From Candidatus Kouleothrix ribensis (GTDB lineage Bacteria > Chloroflexota > Chloroflexia > Chloroflexales > Roseiflexaceae), in contig JADKGW010000004.1 of the NCBI GenBank assembly GCA_016722075.1, positions 1 through 64,000 on the forward strand: a stretch of 64,000 bases of DNA, given 5' to 3'. Position numbers and translations under genes: made by a program. Below the pieces are notes generated by a model. The model did no database searches. It had not been told where the DNA came from and worked only from the letters and a program-made list of their open reading frames with translations. Below, in pieces: positions 8,209-16,754 of the stretch (position 1 is its first letter; every line of letters starts with the position of its first letter).

Positions 8209-9216
8209 CTACGATGAAGGTTCAATTGACTGGCCCTCACCGCTTGTGGGCTCGAGACTCATACCGGTTTTGAAGATCTCCACAAGCACAGCGCCAGTGA
8301 TAACAGCGATCAGCACCGCGACGACGAGCAGACCGAGCACACCGTAGTGCTGGTAGGTCTGCGGCATGAGAAACGTCAGGCCACACCAGATCAGCACTGG
8401 CATTGGAAGCCACAGCTTGGACAAGCTCAGAGGCGCGATCGCCGACCACTGAACCAAGCCATTGAGTACACCAGATATCACACCAGCAGCGATGGCTATG
8501 TGAGGCTGGTCACCAGTGCTCAGGCCTGCGATCAGGCCCGCGAGCACGCCGCTGAAGATTGTCGAGGATTGCCAGCGACGATCGAGGATCTCGGGTGGAA
8601 TCACCCTTCCCTGGGCTTGCCTCATACCGATCGCGGCGCCAGCGAACAAGCACACGGCGCCGGCGGTCGGCCCGAAGAGGAAACCTACGACCAGGCTGAC
8701 GATGTAGCCGAGTGCCATCCAGAGTGACACGAGCAGCAGATGGGAGTAGATCCACCGGCTCAAAGCGCCATACTCCAGCCAGATCTGATCGAGCGAGCGC
8801 GGCGCTGCATACCTATGTGATTCCCCGCCCGAGAGCGGCACACGCGGCAGCGGTGTATCGAGGATCAGAGCCTGCACTAATGCGGTATAACCTTCAACCT
8901 CATGGCGCGCCAAGGTGAAGTGATCGCCGTGGGCAACACGGGTGCGCAGCCGGTTGAACCTGGTAATTGTTGCGGCATGCTGCTCTGAAAGCGTGCCGTA
9001 GGTTTGCATCTGCTTGATGCGAGAGGGCCATCCCTGGCTGCCAATAGCCTCACGTTCCTCGACCGGCATTGCCGACCTGGTGCGCAGCCAGTTGTCGAAG
9101 TGATCCTCCAGCGCGCCGTGGATGGTTAGCAGTGACTGGCCAAGCATAAGATCGTCGTCGCCGGCCCCGGCAAGGCGCTGCATCCCGATGGTGAGTTTCT
9201 CTGTTGCGGTTGTCAT
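8209..9216 (-). CDS. HEPN-like domain fused to multi-spanning membrane region
   Basis: The N-terminal 115 residues are all-helical and contain RLRTRVAHG, which fits the RX4-6H motif of HEPN ribonucleases. The C-terminal half has about five hydrophobic segments, so the product would be a membrane protein with a cytoplasmic helical domain. I chose the ATG at 9216 because AAGG lies at a proper distance; an ATG six bases upstream (9222) is also possible. It overlaps no neighbour and may be transcribed with 9280-9858. The HEPN assignment rests on one motif and predicted helix content. Confidence 0.5.
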   Translation of the reverse strand: MTTATEKLTIGMQRLAGAGDDDLMLGQSLLTIHGALEDHFDNWLRTRSAMPVEEREAIGSQGWPSRIKQMQTYGTLSEQHAATITRFNRLRTRVAHGDHFTLARHEVEGYTALVQALILDTPLPRVPLSGGESHRYAAPRSLDQIWLEYGALSRWIYSHLLLVSLWMALGYIVSLVVGFLFGPTAGAVCLFAGAAIGMRQAQGRVIPPEILDRRWQSSTIFSGVLAGLIAGLSTGDQPHIAIAAGVISGVLNGLVQWSAIAPLSLSKLWLPMPVLIWCGLTFLMPQTYQHYGVLGLLVVAVLIAVITGAVLVEIFKTGMSLEPTSGEGQSIEPSS

Positions 9217-9279
9217 AGTCATCCTTACATGTAGTGGTTTGATGTAGCAGCCCAGCAGGCTTTTTGATGAGCCAGCGGA

Positions 9280-9858
9280 CTATGTCTCCTTCTCTACTAC
9301 CCCCATCGCCACACGTAGCTCGCGCAGGCCGCGCGGGCCGATACCGCGGATCATGCCAACAAGCCCTCCATCAAGGCTTGCAAGCTCCTCCACAAATGTG
9401 TCTGATGTGAGCTGGTCAAGCAGCTCACACGGCGAACGCCCCTCGGCGGCCCCCTCGATCGCCGCTCTCACGGCCGTGCGCGTGCGTGGCGAGACATTGC
9501 TGAGATACGGCGCAAGCCACGCAAGCAGTCGCTCCGCGCGGTCGCTCAGCTCCCGCTGCTGCATGCCATACGCTGCTCGTAGATCGACTCCGGTCAGCCA
9601 CGCTAGCTGGTCGGGCGCTGTAGGTGCCATACGAAGCTGCTCGCCAATTACGCGCATTGCGCCGATCGCGTGCGCTCCAACGTGCGTCATGGGGTAGCCC
9701 AGCTCGGCAAGCGTGCGCCAGATCTCAGCCAGGTCGGCGCCATCCTTCGCCACCGCTATGCGCGCTCCGGCGATACCTGAGCGCACATGCTCTAGCGCTG
9801 CGAGTGCGTCGTCAAGCTCAGCGATGATTTCTGCCTCTGGGCTACCTACATATTCCAT
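9280..9858 (-). CDS. Hypothetical protein with helix-hairpin-helix-like C-terminus
   Basis: 192 residues, mostly helical, cytoplasmic, with no membrane segment. The C-terminal GLVGMIRGIGPRGLRELRVA resembles the helix-hairpin-helix of the RNA polymerase alpha C-terminal domain and DNA-repair proteins, so nucleic acid binding is possible. AAAGGAGA precedes the ATG. It lies upstream of the HEPN-like membrane gene on the same strand. The family is not recognised. Confidence 0.5.
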   Translation of the reverse strand: MEYVGSPEAEIIAELDDALAALEHVRSGIAGARIAVAKDGADLAEIWRTLAELGYPMTHVGAHAIGAMRVIGEQLRMAPTAPDQLAWLTGVDLRAAYGMQQRELSDRAERLLAWLAPYLSNVSPRTRTAVRAAIEGAAEGRSPCELLDQLTSDTFVEELASLDGGLVGMIRGIGPRGLRELRVAMGVVEKET

Positions 9859-9884
9859 ACCGTCTCCTTTACGCGATTAGGCTA

Positions 9885-10379
9885 CTACTGATAGATCTTT
9901 GCGGATACAGCAATTGTCCAGGCCGGCAGGCTTTGGCCTTCCGCAACGCCAACGCCAATATCGTACTGCCAGCTAGACTCTGGGCACCAGCGCAGCGGCC
10001 CCTGGCCCTCCGCAGCGCCTGTGAGCTTCTGTGCGGCGGCCTGCGGCGTCGCCGCCCAGGCAATCACATCGACGACATCGGTCGTAACCGTGTAGCCGCG
10101 CGCCGCGTAGTAGTCAAAGTCGCCCAGTAGCACGCCTCGCCCAGTTGCGACGTCATCGCTCTTCGCCTGCGCGACCGCCATCAGATCGGCATCTGCCTGT
10201 GCCTGTGGGCAGCCAGCCGCTGCCCGTCCAGCGTTAACCAGGTCGAGCAGCTCGATCTGGGCACTGGTGTGCCGCGCGATTGGTAGATAGATCACCGTCG
10301 TGCCACCAGCCTCGGTGGGTACTACCGTTACCAGTAGGGTCATAACGATCAAGAGCACAAGATGCGGACGGAAAAGCAA
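9885..10379 (-). CDS. Secreted CAP/SCP-like protein
   Basis: The best start is a TTG at 10379, 7 bases after a strong AAAGGAG; this gives a clean signal peptide (LFRPHLVLLIVMTLLVTVV) that the longer frame to 10454 would bury. The mature part reads IELLDLVNAGRAAAGCPQAQ...LMAVAQAKSDDVATG, matching the first helices of CAP-superfamily (cysteine-rich secretory, SCP-like) proteins, with GVLLGDFDYYAARGYTVTT and the C-terminal strand YDIGVGVAEG following. CAP proteins are extracellular, often with lipid-binding roles. It begins 13 bp after the stop of the YdjM-lipoyl gene, so it is likely co-transcribed. Confidence 0.65.
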   Translation of the reverse strand: MLFRPHLVLLIVMTLLVTVVPTEAGGTTVIYLPIARHTSAQIELLDLVNAGRAAAGCPQAQADADLMAVAQAKSDDVATGRGVLLGDFDYYAARGYTVTTDVVDVIAWAATPQAAAQKLTGAAEGQGPLRWCPESSWQYDIGVGVAEGQSLPAWTIAVSAKIYQ

Positions 10380-10392
10380 CGGGTTACTCCTT

Positions 10393-11907
10393 TTAGTGCG
10401 CTGGGATAAGGTCGATTGTGATCGTGAGCCGGCCGTCGCGCTCCTCGGCCCCAATCGCGGCGATCGTCCCGGCCGCGTGGCTGATCACGTTGGTTGGCAT
10501 CGGCGTGGGCTGTGCTTGCGCGGTGGCTGTCGATGCAGCGGCGTGTGCGATCACCGTAGCGGTGACCTGGCCCTGGTGTGCCACAGCCAGCGCCTGCGCG
10601 GTTGCGGCGGCGCGCCGTTCCTCGAGCTCGTGGGCCTGCGCGGCCTCGCCGGCGTGGGCGCGCGCCAGGCGCAGCCTACCCTCGGCAAGAAGCCGCGCCG
10701 CAGCATGGTCGGCGTCGAGCCTATCGAGTGCGGCCTGCTGCCGCCCTGGCAGCGCAGCAAGGTCAGCCTGCGCTGCCGCCAACTCTGCCTCGGCTGCGGC
10801 GCGCTCGATACCCTGGTCGGTGCGCATGCGATCCTGCGCGTCGAGTGCTTCAATCAGCTTCGCCTCAGCCGCGTGCGTGCGCTCTGCGGCCCTCTGGGCA
10901 GCCGCAATGTCAGCTGGGTCAGCCAGCATCTGCGCTGCATGGGCATCATCAAGCTCACGGCCAGCGCGCTCGACCGCGTGCGCGTGCTCCTGCTGCTCGC
11001 GCTCATGGCGCGCTTGGATCGCTCCTAGCGCCCGCTGGGCGCCGGCCAGGTGGCGCGCGAGCGCCTCGGCCTCACGCCGCTGCTCAGCGATGAGCGCGGC
11101 CCGCTCGGCCGGCTGCGTGGTGCGCAGCGCATCACGCGCCGCCTGGGCCTCGGCAACTTCCCCGGCTGCTGCGAGCGGAGCGGGAGCGACCAGCGGATTT
11201 ACCGGGCCGATCGGCGGCGCCGGCGGCGTCGGGCTGGGCCAGGGTGTCGGCGTAGCGCCGCCCCAGCTGGCCAGCACCTGCCCCTCGCGGATGGTGTCGC
11301 CCTGACGCACCCGAACAGCTGAGAGGCCCACGCCGGCAGGCAGTGCGAAGCGCAGCTGCACACTCGGCCGTAGGGTCGGGCTGGGGTGCGGGGTGGCGAT
11401 CGGGTTGGCAACCGCCGCTGCCGCCGTAACAGCCGGCGCTACCAGCGGCGCGAGCTGCCCCCAGCTGGCGACGAGCAGCAGCGCCGGCGCGGCCAGGGAT
11501 AGCAGCACCCTCGGCATCGGCCCATCGTCCCGCCAGGCCGTCAGTGTTAGAAACTGCTGCATCGGCCAGAATAGGCGCACGCCCTGCACGCCGATCAGTA
11601 GGTCGAGCAGGATATGCGAGGCGTAGGCGCCTGCCAGCGCGAGCCAGTAGTGCGGTGCGAGCAGGTAGGCTGCGCCCGCGACCAGCATCAGCGCGAGCAG
11701 GCTGTGCGTGGCCGTGCGGTGGCCGACGCGCCGCTCCAGCGGCACACTGATGCTGCACGCGAGCGAGCCAACCAGACTCTTGGGCGTATCGAGGTCGGGC
11801 GCGAGGCCGAGCAGTAGAGCAAACGCCACGTCCAGCGGGGCGATGTCGCCGGCCAGCAGGCAGTAGGCCAGCGCGGCGAGGGTGAGGTGGAGGGCGGCAG
11901 AGATCAC
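10393..11907 (-). CDS. YdjM-like membrane hydrolase fused to lipoyl/HlyD-type and coiled-coil region
   Basis: From the GTG at 11907 (GAGGTG upstream) the protein has 504 residues. The first 150 form several membrane helices carrying DLD (38-40), H63-RTAT-H68 and H98...D102, the metal-ligand pattern of the YdjM/DUF457 membrane-bound metal-dependent hydrolases. Residues 185-217 (LPAGVGLSAVRVRQGDTIRE) match the biotinyl/lipoyl half-motif of HlyD-type adaptors. A long Ala/Glu/Arg coiled coil follows (about 250-470), then a short beta tail. Fusion of YdjM to an HlyD-like hairpin is unusual. The frame continues upstream to 12051 without a good start. Confidence 0.62.
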   Translation of the reverse strand: MISAALHLTLAALAYCLLAGDIAPLDVAFALLLGLAPDLDTPKSLVGSLACSISVPLERRVGHRTATHSLLALMLVAGAAYLLAPHYWLALAGAYASHILLDLLIGVQGVRLFWPMQQFLTLTAWRDDGPMPRVLLSLAAPALLLVASWGQLAPLVAPAVTAAAAVANPIATPHPSPTLRPSVQLRFALPAGVGLSAVRVRQGDTIREGQVLASWGGATPTPWPSPTPPAPPIGPVNPLVAPAPLAAAGEVAEAQAARDALRTTQPAERAALIAEQRREAEALARHLAGAQRALGAIQARHEREQQEHAHAVERAGRELDDAHAAQMLADPADIAAAQRAAERTHAAEAKLIEALDAQDRMRTDQGIERAAAEAELAAAQADLAALPGRQQAALDRLDADHAAARLLAEGRLRLARAHAGEAAQAHELEERRAAATAQALAVAHQGQVTATVIAHAAASTATAQAQPTPMPTNVISHAAGTIAAIGAEERDGRLTITIDLIPAH

Positions 11908-12079
11908 AGGATTACACCTCAAAAAGTCAGAAAGTAGAGCGCTAGTACAGCTCTGCCGAAATAGGCCAGCCGTTTTGCCACGAAGATGAGAGGGTACCAA
12001 GGCGACAGAAAGCCGTATCTGCAACCTTGAGTCTTCTTGTCTTTGAGGCAAACCGAGGATAGATTTCTGCCGAGATGTA

Positions 12080-13450
12080 TTAGCGCTTGGTCACCTCGCG
12101 GAATCTGGGTCGCAAAAACCACATCGTCATGATAATCACGCCCGACAGCACCGCGCCCGCGAGGTCGTTCGATATCTGGCGCTGCACCAGAATCACGACG
12201 ACCAGGATCGCGAACATGAACACGATGTTTAGCCACATCGCCGGGCGCTTGAACGACTCCAGCGCGTAGCGCTCATCGTGGCCATGCGCCGCCACGCGCT
12301 CGGCGTAGGCCACAATCGTCTGCGGATGGCCCTGCGCGCGCTGGAGAATCTCGGTCTTACCAGCCGCGTCAATCTCCGGCGCGATCGCCTCCAGCAGCGC
12401 CGCCGCGCGGATCTTGTCGAGCGGCTGCAAGGTGATAAGCTGCGCGCGCCGCCGCAGCGTGGCGAGCCGATCCTTGGTCAGGTCGGCCGATGTCGCCGGC
12501 GTCATCGCGATCGCCGCCGCGCCTGCCGCATCGAGCAGCCGATGCAGGCTATCGATCGTCTTGGCGCTGGCATGCTCGCAGTTGTCGAGCAGCAGCAGTG
12601 TCGGCCGTGCGCCCAACGCCAGCGCCGCAGCCTCGGCCAGCTCGGTGATCGGCGCGCCCTGCGGCGGCGTAGCTCCACACGCCTGCAGGCTTGCGAGCAG
12701 CAGCGAGCGGTGCGTGTGGGCCTTGCAGTCGAGGAACACGCGGCGGTAGGCCAGGTCGCCCTGATGCTGCTCAAGCGCGTAGCTGCGCCCGCTGCCCGAG
12801 ATGCCCTCATAGCGCACAATTGGCGTGGGCGCCTTTTCTACCGGCCGCACGCCCAGCGCCAGCGGCAAATCCGCCGTCGTCAGCGCGCTCGCCGGGCTTG
12901 TTGGCGCGGCGAGGTCAACGCGGCCCTGGCGGGTCGGGTGGCCGTCGGCGATGAGCTGGAAATACCCGGCGCCGAGCATGCGCAGCTCGGCGCTGGCGTT
13001 GATCCGCGCCGAGGGCGGGATGGCGTTGGTGGCGCGCTGCGACGTGACGATGATCAGGTCGCCAAGCGCCGCCGACTGCTCGAAGATCCGCGTGATCGCC
13101 TCGCGCACCCGCCGGCCAACCTGGGGGTGCCGGCTAAAGACCTGCACCTCGTCGATGATGATTAGCTCGCGTGGGTCGTCGGGCAGCGCCGCACGCAGGC
13201 CGCGCGCAGTCAACGCGGCGTAGCGCTGGCCTAGTCGCTCGGCGGCGGCCTCGAGCGCAGCCGCGCAGGCCTCGGCCTCGGCGGGGCCGTAGACCGGCCG
13301 TGTTGGCGTGGCGTAGCGCGGCAGCTCAACGCCCTTGCCGTCCGCAATGAGTGCGTGGGACCACGGCGCGGACAGGGCGGCGCGGGTGAGGCGGTGGAGG
13401 GCCGTTGATTTACCAGACTGACTCTTGCCTACGATCAGGAGCCTTGCCAT
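12080..13450 (-). CDS. Double P-loop ATPase with C-terminal membrane anchor
   Basis: 456 residues. The first ATPase resembles FtsK/HerA-type or conjugation-type pumps: Walker A GKSQSGKST (8-16), Walker B RELIIIDEVQ (94-103) and SQRATNAIPPSARIN (137-151). A second, STAND-like ATPase follows: degenerate P-loop GISGSGRS (216-223) and Walker B TLLLLDNCEH (284-293). Two transmembrane segments lie near 404-424 and 430-446. It could move DNA or act as a membrane-bound sensor. No conjugation genes accompany it. The ribosome site before the ATG is weak. It precedes the YdjM fusion gene on the same strand. Confidence 0.62.
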   Translation of the reverse strand: MARLLIVGKSQSGKSTALHRLTRAALSAPWSHALIADGKGVELPRYATPTRPVYGPAEAEACAAALEAAAERLGQRYAALTARGLRAALPDDPRELIIIDEVQVFSRHPQVGRRVREAITRIFEQSAALGDLIIVTSQRATNAIPPSARINASAELRMLGAGYFQLIADGHPTRQGRVDLAAPTSPASALTTADLPLALGVRPVEKAPTPIVRYEGISGSGRSYALEQHQGDLAYRRVFLDCKAHTHRSLLLASLQACGATPPQGAPITELAEAAALALGARPTLLLLDNCEHASAKTIDSLHRLLDAAGAAAIAMTPATSADLTKDRLATLRRRAQLITLQPLDKIRAAALLEAIAPEIDAAGKTEILQRAQGHPQTIVAYAERVAAHGHDERYALESFKRPAMWLNIVFMFAILVVVILVQRQISNDLAGAVLSGVIIMTMWFLRPRFREVTKR

Positions 13451-13943
13451 AGCACAGAGGTTTTTTCTCTATTACGGCGGTTTTAAAAAAATCCAAAAAA
13501 TCGCGCCGCCGAGAGTATAAACGTTGGGCGTTACCGATGCGAAACAAGTAGGCAGCCGAGATGACAGCGCCGCGCACCCCTGATAACGCCAGGCGGCAAC
13601 CCAATCGTGCAAATGGGTAGCAATGTCGCCTGGGGCACATTGTTGTCGATCGTATGTGCTACGATGCCCGTGCGAGCCAGGCATGCCAAAGAGGCGGGGG
13701 ATGCATAAACGTTCGATGAACAGTAATGTCCATGCCCATATCCGAGGCCTGGTACTACAACTGCGCAGAGATGGCGTTTGGAAAGCGGGATTCCTTTTGC
13801 GCTTGCTCGGCGTTTAGTAACAAAGTACCTATGGCCATGTCGTCAAAACGACACGCTTAATAGCTCAGGCGTACTACTATCATCACAGCGTATTCATCTC
13901 CCGACATACACCGCACCACACATCTCCTGGGAGGGGTGAGGCC
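13451..13943. other. Intergenic region between divergent ATPase and Crp/Fnr genes
   Basis: This 490-bp region separates genes transcribed in opposite directions and should contain both promoters, but I see no pair of consensus boxes. A short inverted repeat TGTCGT-CAAA-ACGACA lies at 13838-13853, about 95 bp before the Crp/Fnr start. A possible 38-codon frame is listed separately. Confidence 0.4.
13701..13817 (+). CDS. Possible very small protein
   Basis: A 38-codon frame beginning with MHKRSMNSNVH and ending in KAGFLLRLLGV is preceded by GAGGCGGGGG. The basic/hydrophobic mix would suit a small amphipathic peptide. The evidence is a ribosome-like site only. Confidence 0.22.
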   Translation: MHKRSMNSNVHAHIRGLVLQLRRDGVWKAGFLLRLLGV

Positions 13944-14738
13944 ATGAACCACTCATTCGACAAGGCATCGCTGCTCGGCTCACTACGGTTATTCCACAAT
14001 ATGGATGCCGACAGCCTCCGCAAGCTGGCGCGGCTGGTCAAGCTGAAACGCTTCACCGCCGGCGCGTCGATTATCGTTGAGGGCGAGAGCATCGTCCCCG
14101 GCACGCGCGCCGCCGAGAGCGACGGACTCTACATTCTCCTGGTCGGTCGGGTCGAGATCAGCGTCACGTGGATCGCTGACATGCTCACGCTGATCCAGCT
14201 GCTCTATAGCGGCGACATCTTCGGCGAGGGCGCGCTGATCACCGGCCTGCCGCGCAACGCCACGGCGGTCTCGGCGACCGACACGACGCTGCTGATGCTG
14301 CCGGCCAGCGCATACCGTTACATGCGCGAGCATGACACGGATCTGACGCTGGCGCTGCACGATGTGCTGTTTCGCGGTATGGCGCTGCACCAGCAGCGCG
14401 GCAATCAGCTCACCTCGCTGGCCAGCATCTCGCCGCTGTGGCTGCGCATGGTCAAGCTGCTGACGCTTGTCGCGCGCGCGGATCGCTCGACCGAGGGCGG
14501 CTACGCGGTCAAGCACCTGAGTCGCGATCAGCTGGCCACGCTGCTGCACGTCCATCGCACGACGGTGAGCGGTATTCTGGGCGATCTGGAGCGGCGCGAT
14601 CTGATCGCGCGCGAGCGTAGCAAGATCAGCCGGATCGTGATACCCAACATGGGCAAGCTACATACGGTGCTTAAGGATGCTGGGTTTGGGGATGAGGAAG
14701 AGGGAGGCGTCGGGCAGGAGCGTGCGGATGGCAGCTAA
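13944..14738 (+). CDS. Crp/Fnr-family transcriptional regulator
   Basis: 264 residues. The N-terminal 130 form a cyclic-nucleotide-binding-type beta barrel (FHNMDADSLRKLARLVKLKRF; GDIFGEGALITGLPRNATAV), followed by a dimer helix and a C-terminal winged helix (LSRDQLATLLHVHRTTVSGILGDL). The phosphate-binding cassette GEGALI...PRNATAV retains the Arg typical of nucleotide binders, so an effector is likely, but which one cannot be told. A strong GGGAGGGG lies before the ATG. It is followed by an intrinsic terminator and appears monocistronic. Confidence 0.88.
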   Translation: MNHSFDKASLLGSLRLFHNMDADSLRKLARLVKLKRFTAGASIIVEGESIVPGTRAAESDGLYILLVGRVEISVTWIADMLTLIQLLYSGDIFGEGALITGLPRNATAVSATDTTLLMLPASAYRYMREHDTDLTLALHDVLFRGMALHQQRGNQLTSLASISPLWLRMVKLLTLVARADRSTEGGYAVKHLSRDQLATLLHVHRTTVSGILGDLERRDLIARERSKISRIVIPNMGKLHTVLKDAGFGDEEEGGVGQERADGS

Positions 14739-14768
14739 CGCTGATACACCGCACGCCCGCGCACGACA

Positions 14769-14795
14769 AAGCCCTCGCCGATGAAGCGAGGGCTT
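14769..14795 (+). terminator. Hairpin terminator after Crp/Fnr gene
   Basis: AAGCCCTCGC (14769-14778) pairs perfectly with GCGAGGGCTT (14786-14795) over a 7-base loop, followed by CGCGTTTTCGC. It starts 31 bp after the Crp/Fnr stop. Confidence 0.65.
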
Positions 14796-14898
14796 CGCGT
14801 TTTCGCTGGCAGACAGCTGCTTGCTGGCGTCCTGCCTGCCACCAGTGCCCTCAGCGTACAGCGGTTGTCAATCCCTGGGGGCGGAGAGGCGTACACCA

Positions 14899-15417
14899 AT
14901 GGCGAGGAAGACCCCAAGCAATACGAGGCGTCCGCGCGGGCGCAGGGTGCCGTGCCGTCGCTCGGCGATCGTGCGGCTGGCGCAGTGGGCGCGGGAGAGG
15001 CTGCGGTGGGCCGGGGCGGCGGCCGTGGGGACGTCGCGCCGCGCGGGCGCGCTGGCCGCGCTAGTCTGGTGGCGGCTGCTGCTGGTGCTGGGCTGGGGTT
15101 GGCTGCGGCTGCGCACGCTGGTATGTTGGACGCGGCGCGAGATGGGGGTGGAGATCGCATGCGTGCTGGGCGTCGACGTAGGCATGAACCTCTCGACCAC
15201 GATCCCGACGACGCTTCTGATCTTCCCCAACGCCGCATGGGCGACGGTGTCGCTCACGCAGGTGCCGATCCTGGCGATCGCGGTTGTGCTCGCCGATCGC
15301 GTTGCGGTTCAGCAGTGGCGTGGGCATGCCCGCGCCTCGCTGGGTCGGCGCCTGCTCCGCGTCGTGAGCATCGGCGTGCTGTGGGTGCGCTGGTGGTGGC
15401 AGATCGTCAAGGGCTAG
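14899..15417 (+). CDS. Membrane protein of unknown function
   Basis: From the ATG at 14899 (GGAGAGG upstream) the product has 172 residues: a very basic N-terminus (MARKTPSNTRRPRGRR), a Trp/Leu-rich hydrophobic stretch (about 56-75), two further hydrophobic segments in 85-135 and a basic C-terminus. It probably spans the membrane two or three times. It is convergent with the KfrA-like gene, their stops lying 4 bp apart. The frame extends to 14821 without a ribosome site. Confidence 0.5.
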   Translation: MARKTPSNTRRPRGRRVPCRRSAIVRLAQWARERLRWAGAAAVGTSRRAGALAALVWWRLLLVLGWGWLRLRTLVCWTRREMGVEIACVLGVDVGMNLSTTIPTTLLIFPNAAWATVSLTQVPILAIAVVLADRVAVQQWRGHARASLGRRLLRVVSIGVLWVRWWWQIVKG

Positions 15418-15421
15418 TGGG

Positions 15422-16078
15422 CTACGCGTTGACCTCCTTGTGGTTCAGCTGGGCCAGCAGCGCGGCCTGTAGCTCGACCTGCCTCCTCAGCGCGGCCAGC
15501 TCGCCGAGCTGCTCGGCCTGCTCGAGCTGCTTCGCTCGGACGCTATCCAGCTCTGTGGCCTGCGTTGCGACCCGCTGCTCCAGCTCCCTCGCGTGGGCCT
15601 CGGCTGCCAGCGCACGCACCTCGGCCGCGCCCTGTCTGCCGCGCAGCGCATCGATGGTGGCGTTCAGCTCCTTGACCTGCGCGCGCAGCGCATCGGCCCG
15701 GTCGCGCTGCTCATCGAGGTCGCCCTCCAGGTGCTCGACGATCTGCTCGGCGCCGTGCTGCTGCGCGCGCGCCTCCTCGACCTGGCGCTGGGCCTCGGCC
15801 CGCACCTGCTCGACCCGCGCGTCGTCCTGCGCCAGCGCCGCCGCCCAGACCTTCTGCATCAGCTCCAGGCCATAGCGCTGGAGCGCGTCGGGCAGCGGCG
15901 GCAGCTGGGCCTGGGCTGCGTGCGCGAGATCCCACTCGGCCAGTAGCTTCTGGACAGTGGAGAAGCTGCCGCCGCCGACCTTCTCGCGGATCAGGATGGT
16001 GGTCGGCCGGATGCCGGCCTCAGTCAGCGCATCGGCAGCGGCAAATACCTGTTCGCGGGTCGCGGCGGGGCGCGGCAT
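15422..16078 (-). CDS. KfrA-like DNA-binding coiled-coil protein
   Basis: 218 residues. The N-terminal 50 (ATREQVFAAADALTEAGIRP...SFSTVQKLLAEW) match the KfrA/plasmid-region N-terminal helix-turn-helix, and residues 85-210 form one long Ala/Glu/Arg coiled coil. KfrA proteins are plasmid-encoded regulators that bind their own operator and contribute to stable inheritance. A perfect palindrome lies 11 bp upstream of the start. The C-terminal GELAALRRQVE recurs in the paralogue at 25610-26245. The two genes bracket the retroelement cluster, both on the minus strand. Confidence 0.78.
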   Translation of the reverse strand: MPRPAATREQVFAAADALTEAGIRPTTILIREKVGGGSFSTVQKLLAEWDLAHAAQAQLPPLPDALQRYGLELMQKVWAAALAQDDARVEQVRAEAQRQVEEARAQQHGAEQIVEHLEGDLDEQRDRADALRAQVKELNATIDALRGRQGAAEVRALAAEAHARELEQRVATQATELDSVRAKQLEQAEQLGELAALRRQVELQAALLAQLNHKEVNA

Positions 16079-16088
16079 GGATGGCTCC

Positions 16089-16112
16089 TTACCGTAATTA
16101 CGGTAATTACCG
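16089..16112. promoter_or_regulatory. KfrA-type operator
   Basis: TTACCGTAATTACGGTAA (16089-16106) is a perfect 18-bp palindrome. A second palindrome CGGTAATTACCG (16101-16112) overlaps it. It is immediately upstream of the KfrA-like start. Its frame TTA-N3-TAATTA-N3-TAA is the same as that of the site at 26274-26291. Confidence 0.7.
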
Positions 16113-16291
16113 CAAGACGGCGCTATAATGCGACAGCGGATCTTCTGGTGTATATATAAGAAACGTTGACCGGTTAATTTTTCGTATATGCGGGGGAGGG
16201 GAATTTTGGGACGAATTTGGCGCGATCGAGGGGAGCGGATCGGGCGCAGGCCACTGAGGGTTGTATCCTCGCTGCACCCGACCTCGTGTTC

Positions 16292-16738
16292 CTACTTCTC
16301 CTTGCCTGCCTGGTAGGTTATTGTGCCGTAGTTGACGCCGGTGGCCTGGTTGACCGTGCCGCCCTCCGCCACATTGACGTTGCCCTGCACGCCGCTGCCC
16401 TGCACATTCGCGTGCTGCGCGGCGGTCTGGAGCTGGGCGGCGAAGGCCGGGCTGCGGTCGGCCAGCCGCGTCAGCGCCGTCCTCAGCGCGCCCGCGTACA
16501 TCTCCGGATCGTCCTCGAAGTTCGCCAGCGCCTGCTGCTCCCTGGCGTCGCCGTACTGCTGCACGGCGGCCTTGACCAGCGGCGCGGCCTGCGCGCCCCT
16601 GGCGGCCTCGGCGCTCTGCGCCGGCGCCGGCTTTTGCTCGGCCTGGGCCTTGGCCGTCGCAGCCTTGTAGTCGGCGTAGGCCTTGTACGCGCCGACCAGG
16701 CCGGTGATGATCACGCCAAGGGTCACGGGATCTGCCAT
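16292..16738 (-). CDS. Small partner protein of the DGR receptors: hydrophobic N-terminus, C-terminal GVNYGT motif
   Basis: 148 residues from the ATG at 16738 (AAGGAG upstream). The N-terminus MADPVTLGVIITGLVGAYKA is a hydrophobic helix similar in style to HeLo/Bell-type effector domains; charged helices follow. The last 40 residues are Gly/Asn/Val-rich and end in GVNYGTITYQ, a motif also found near the N-termini of the three NACHT receptors. It sits directly after receptor 1 and the conserved 3' element in the same orientation. I infer an adaptor or membrane-acting effector engaged through the shared motif; no enzymatic residues are visible. Confidence 0.55.
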   Translation of the reverse strand: MADPVTLGVIITGLVGAYKAYADYKAATAKAQAEQKPAPAQSAEAARGAQAAPLVKAAVQQYGDAREQQALANFEDDPEMYAGALRTALTRLADRSPAFAAQLQTAAQHANVQGSGVQGNVNVAEGGTVNQATGVNYGTITYQAGKEK

Positions 16739-16754
16739 GGGTGTGCTCCTTCTT

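Noticed and set aside
10418..11305. Large plus-strand frames with Ala/Ser/Cys-rich products opposite the YdjM fusion gene
   Set aside because: Composition is typical of antisense frames in GC-rich coiled-coil genes; no ribosome site.
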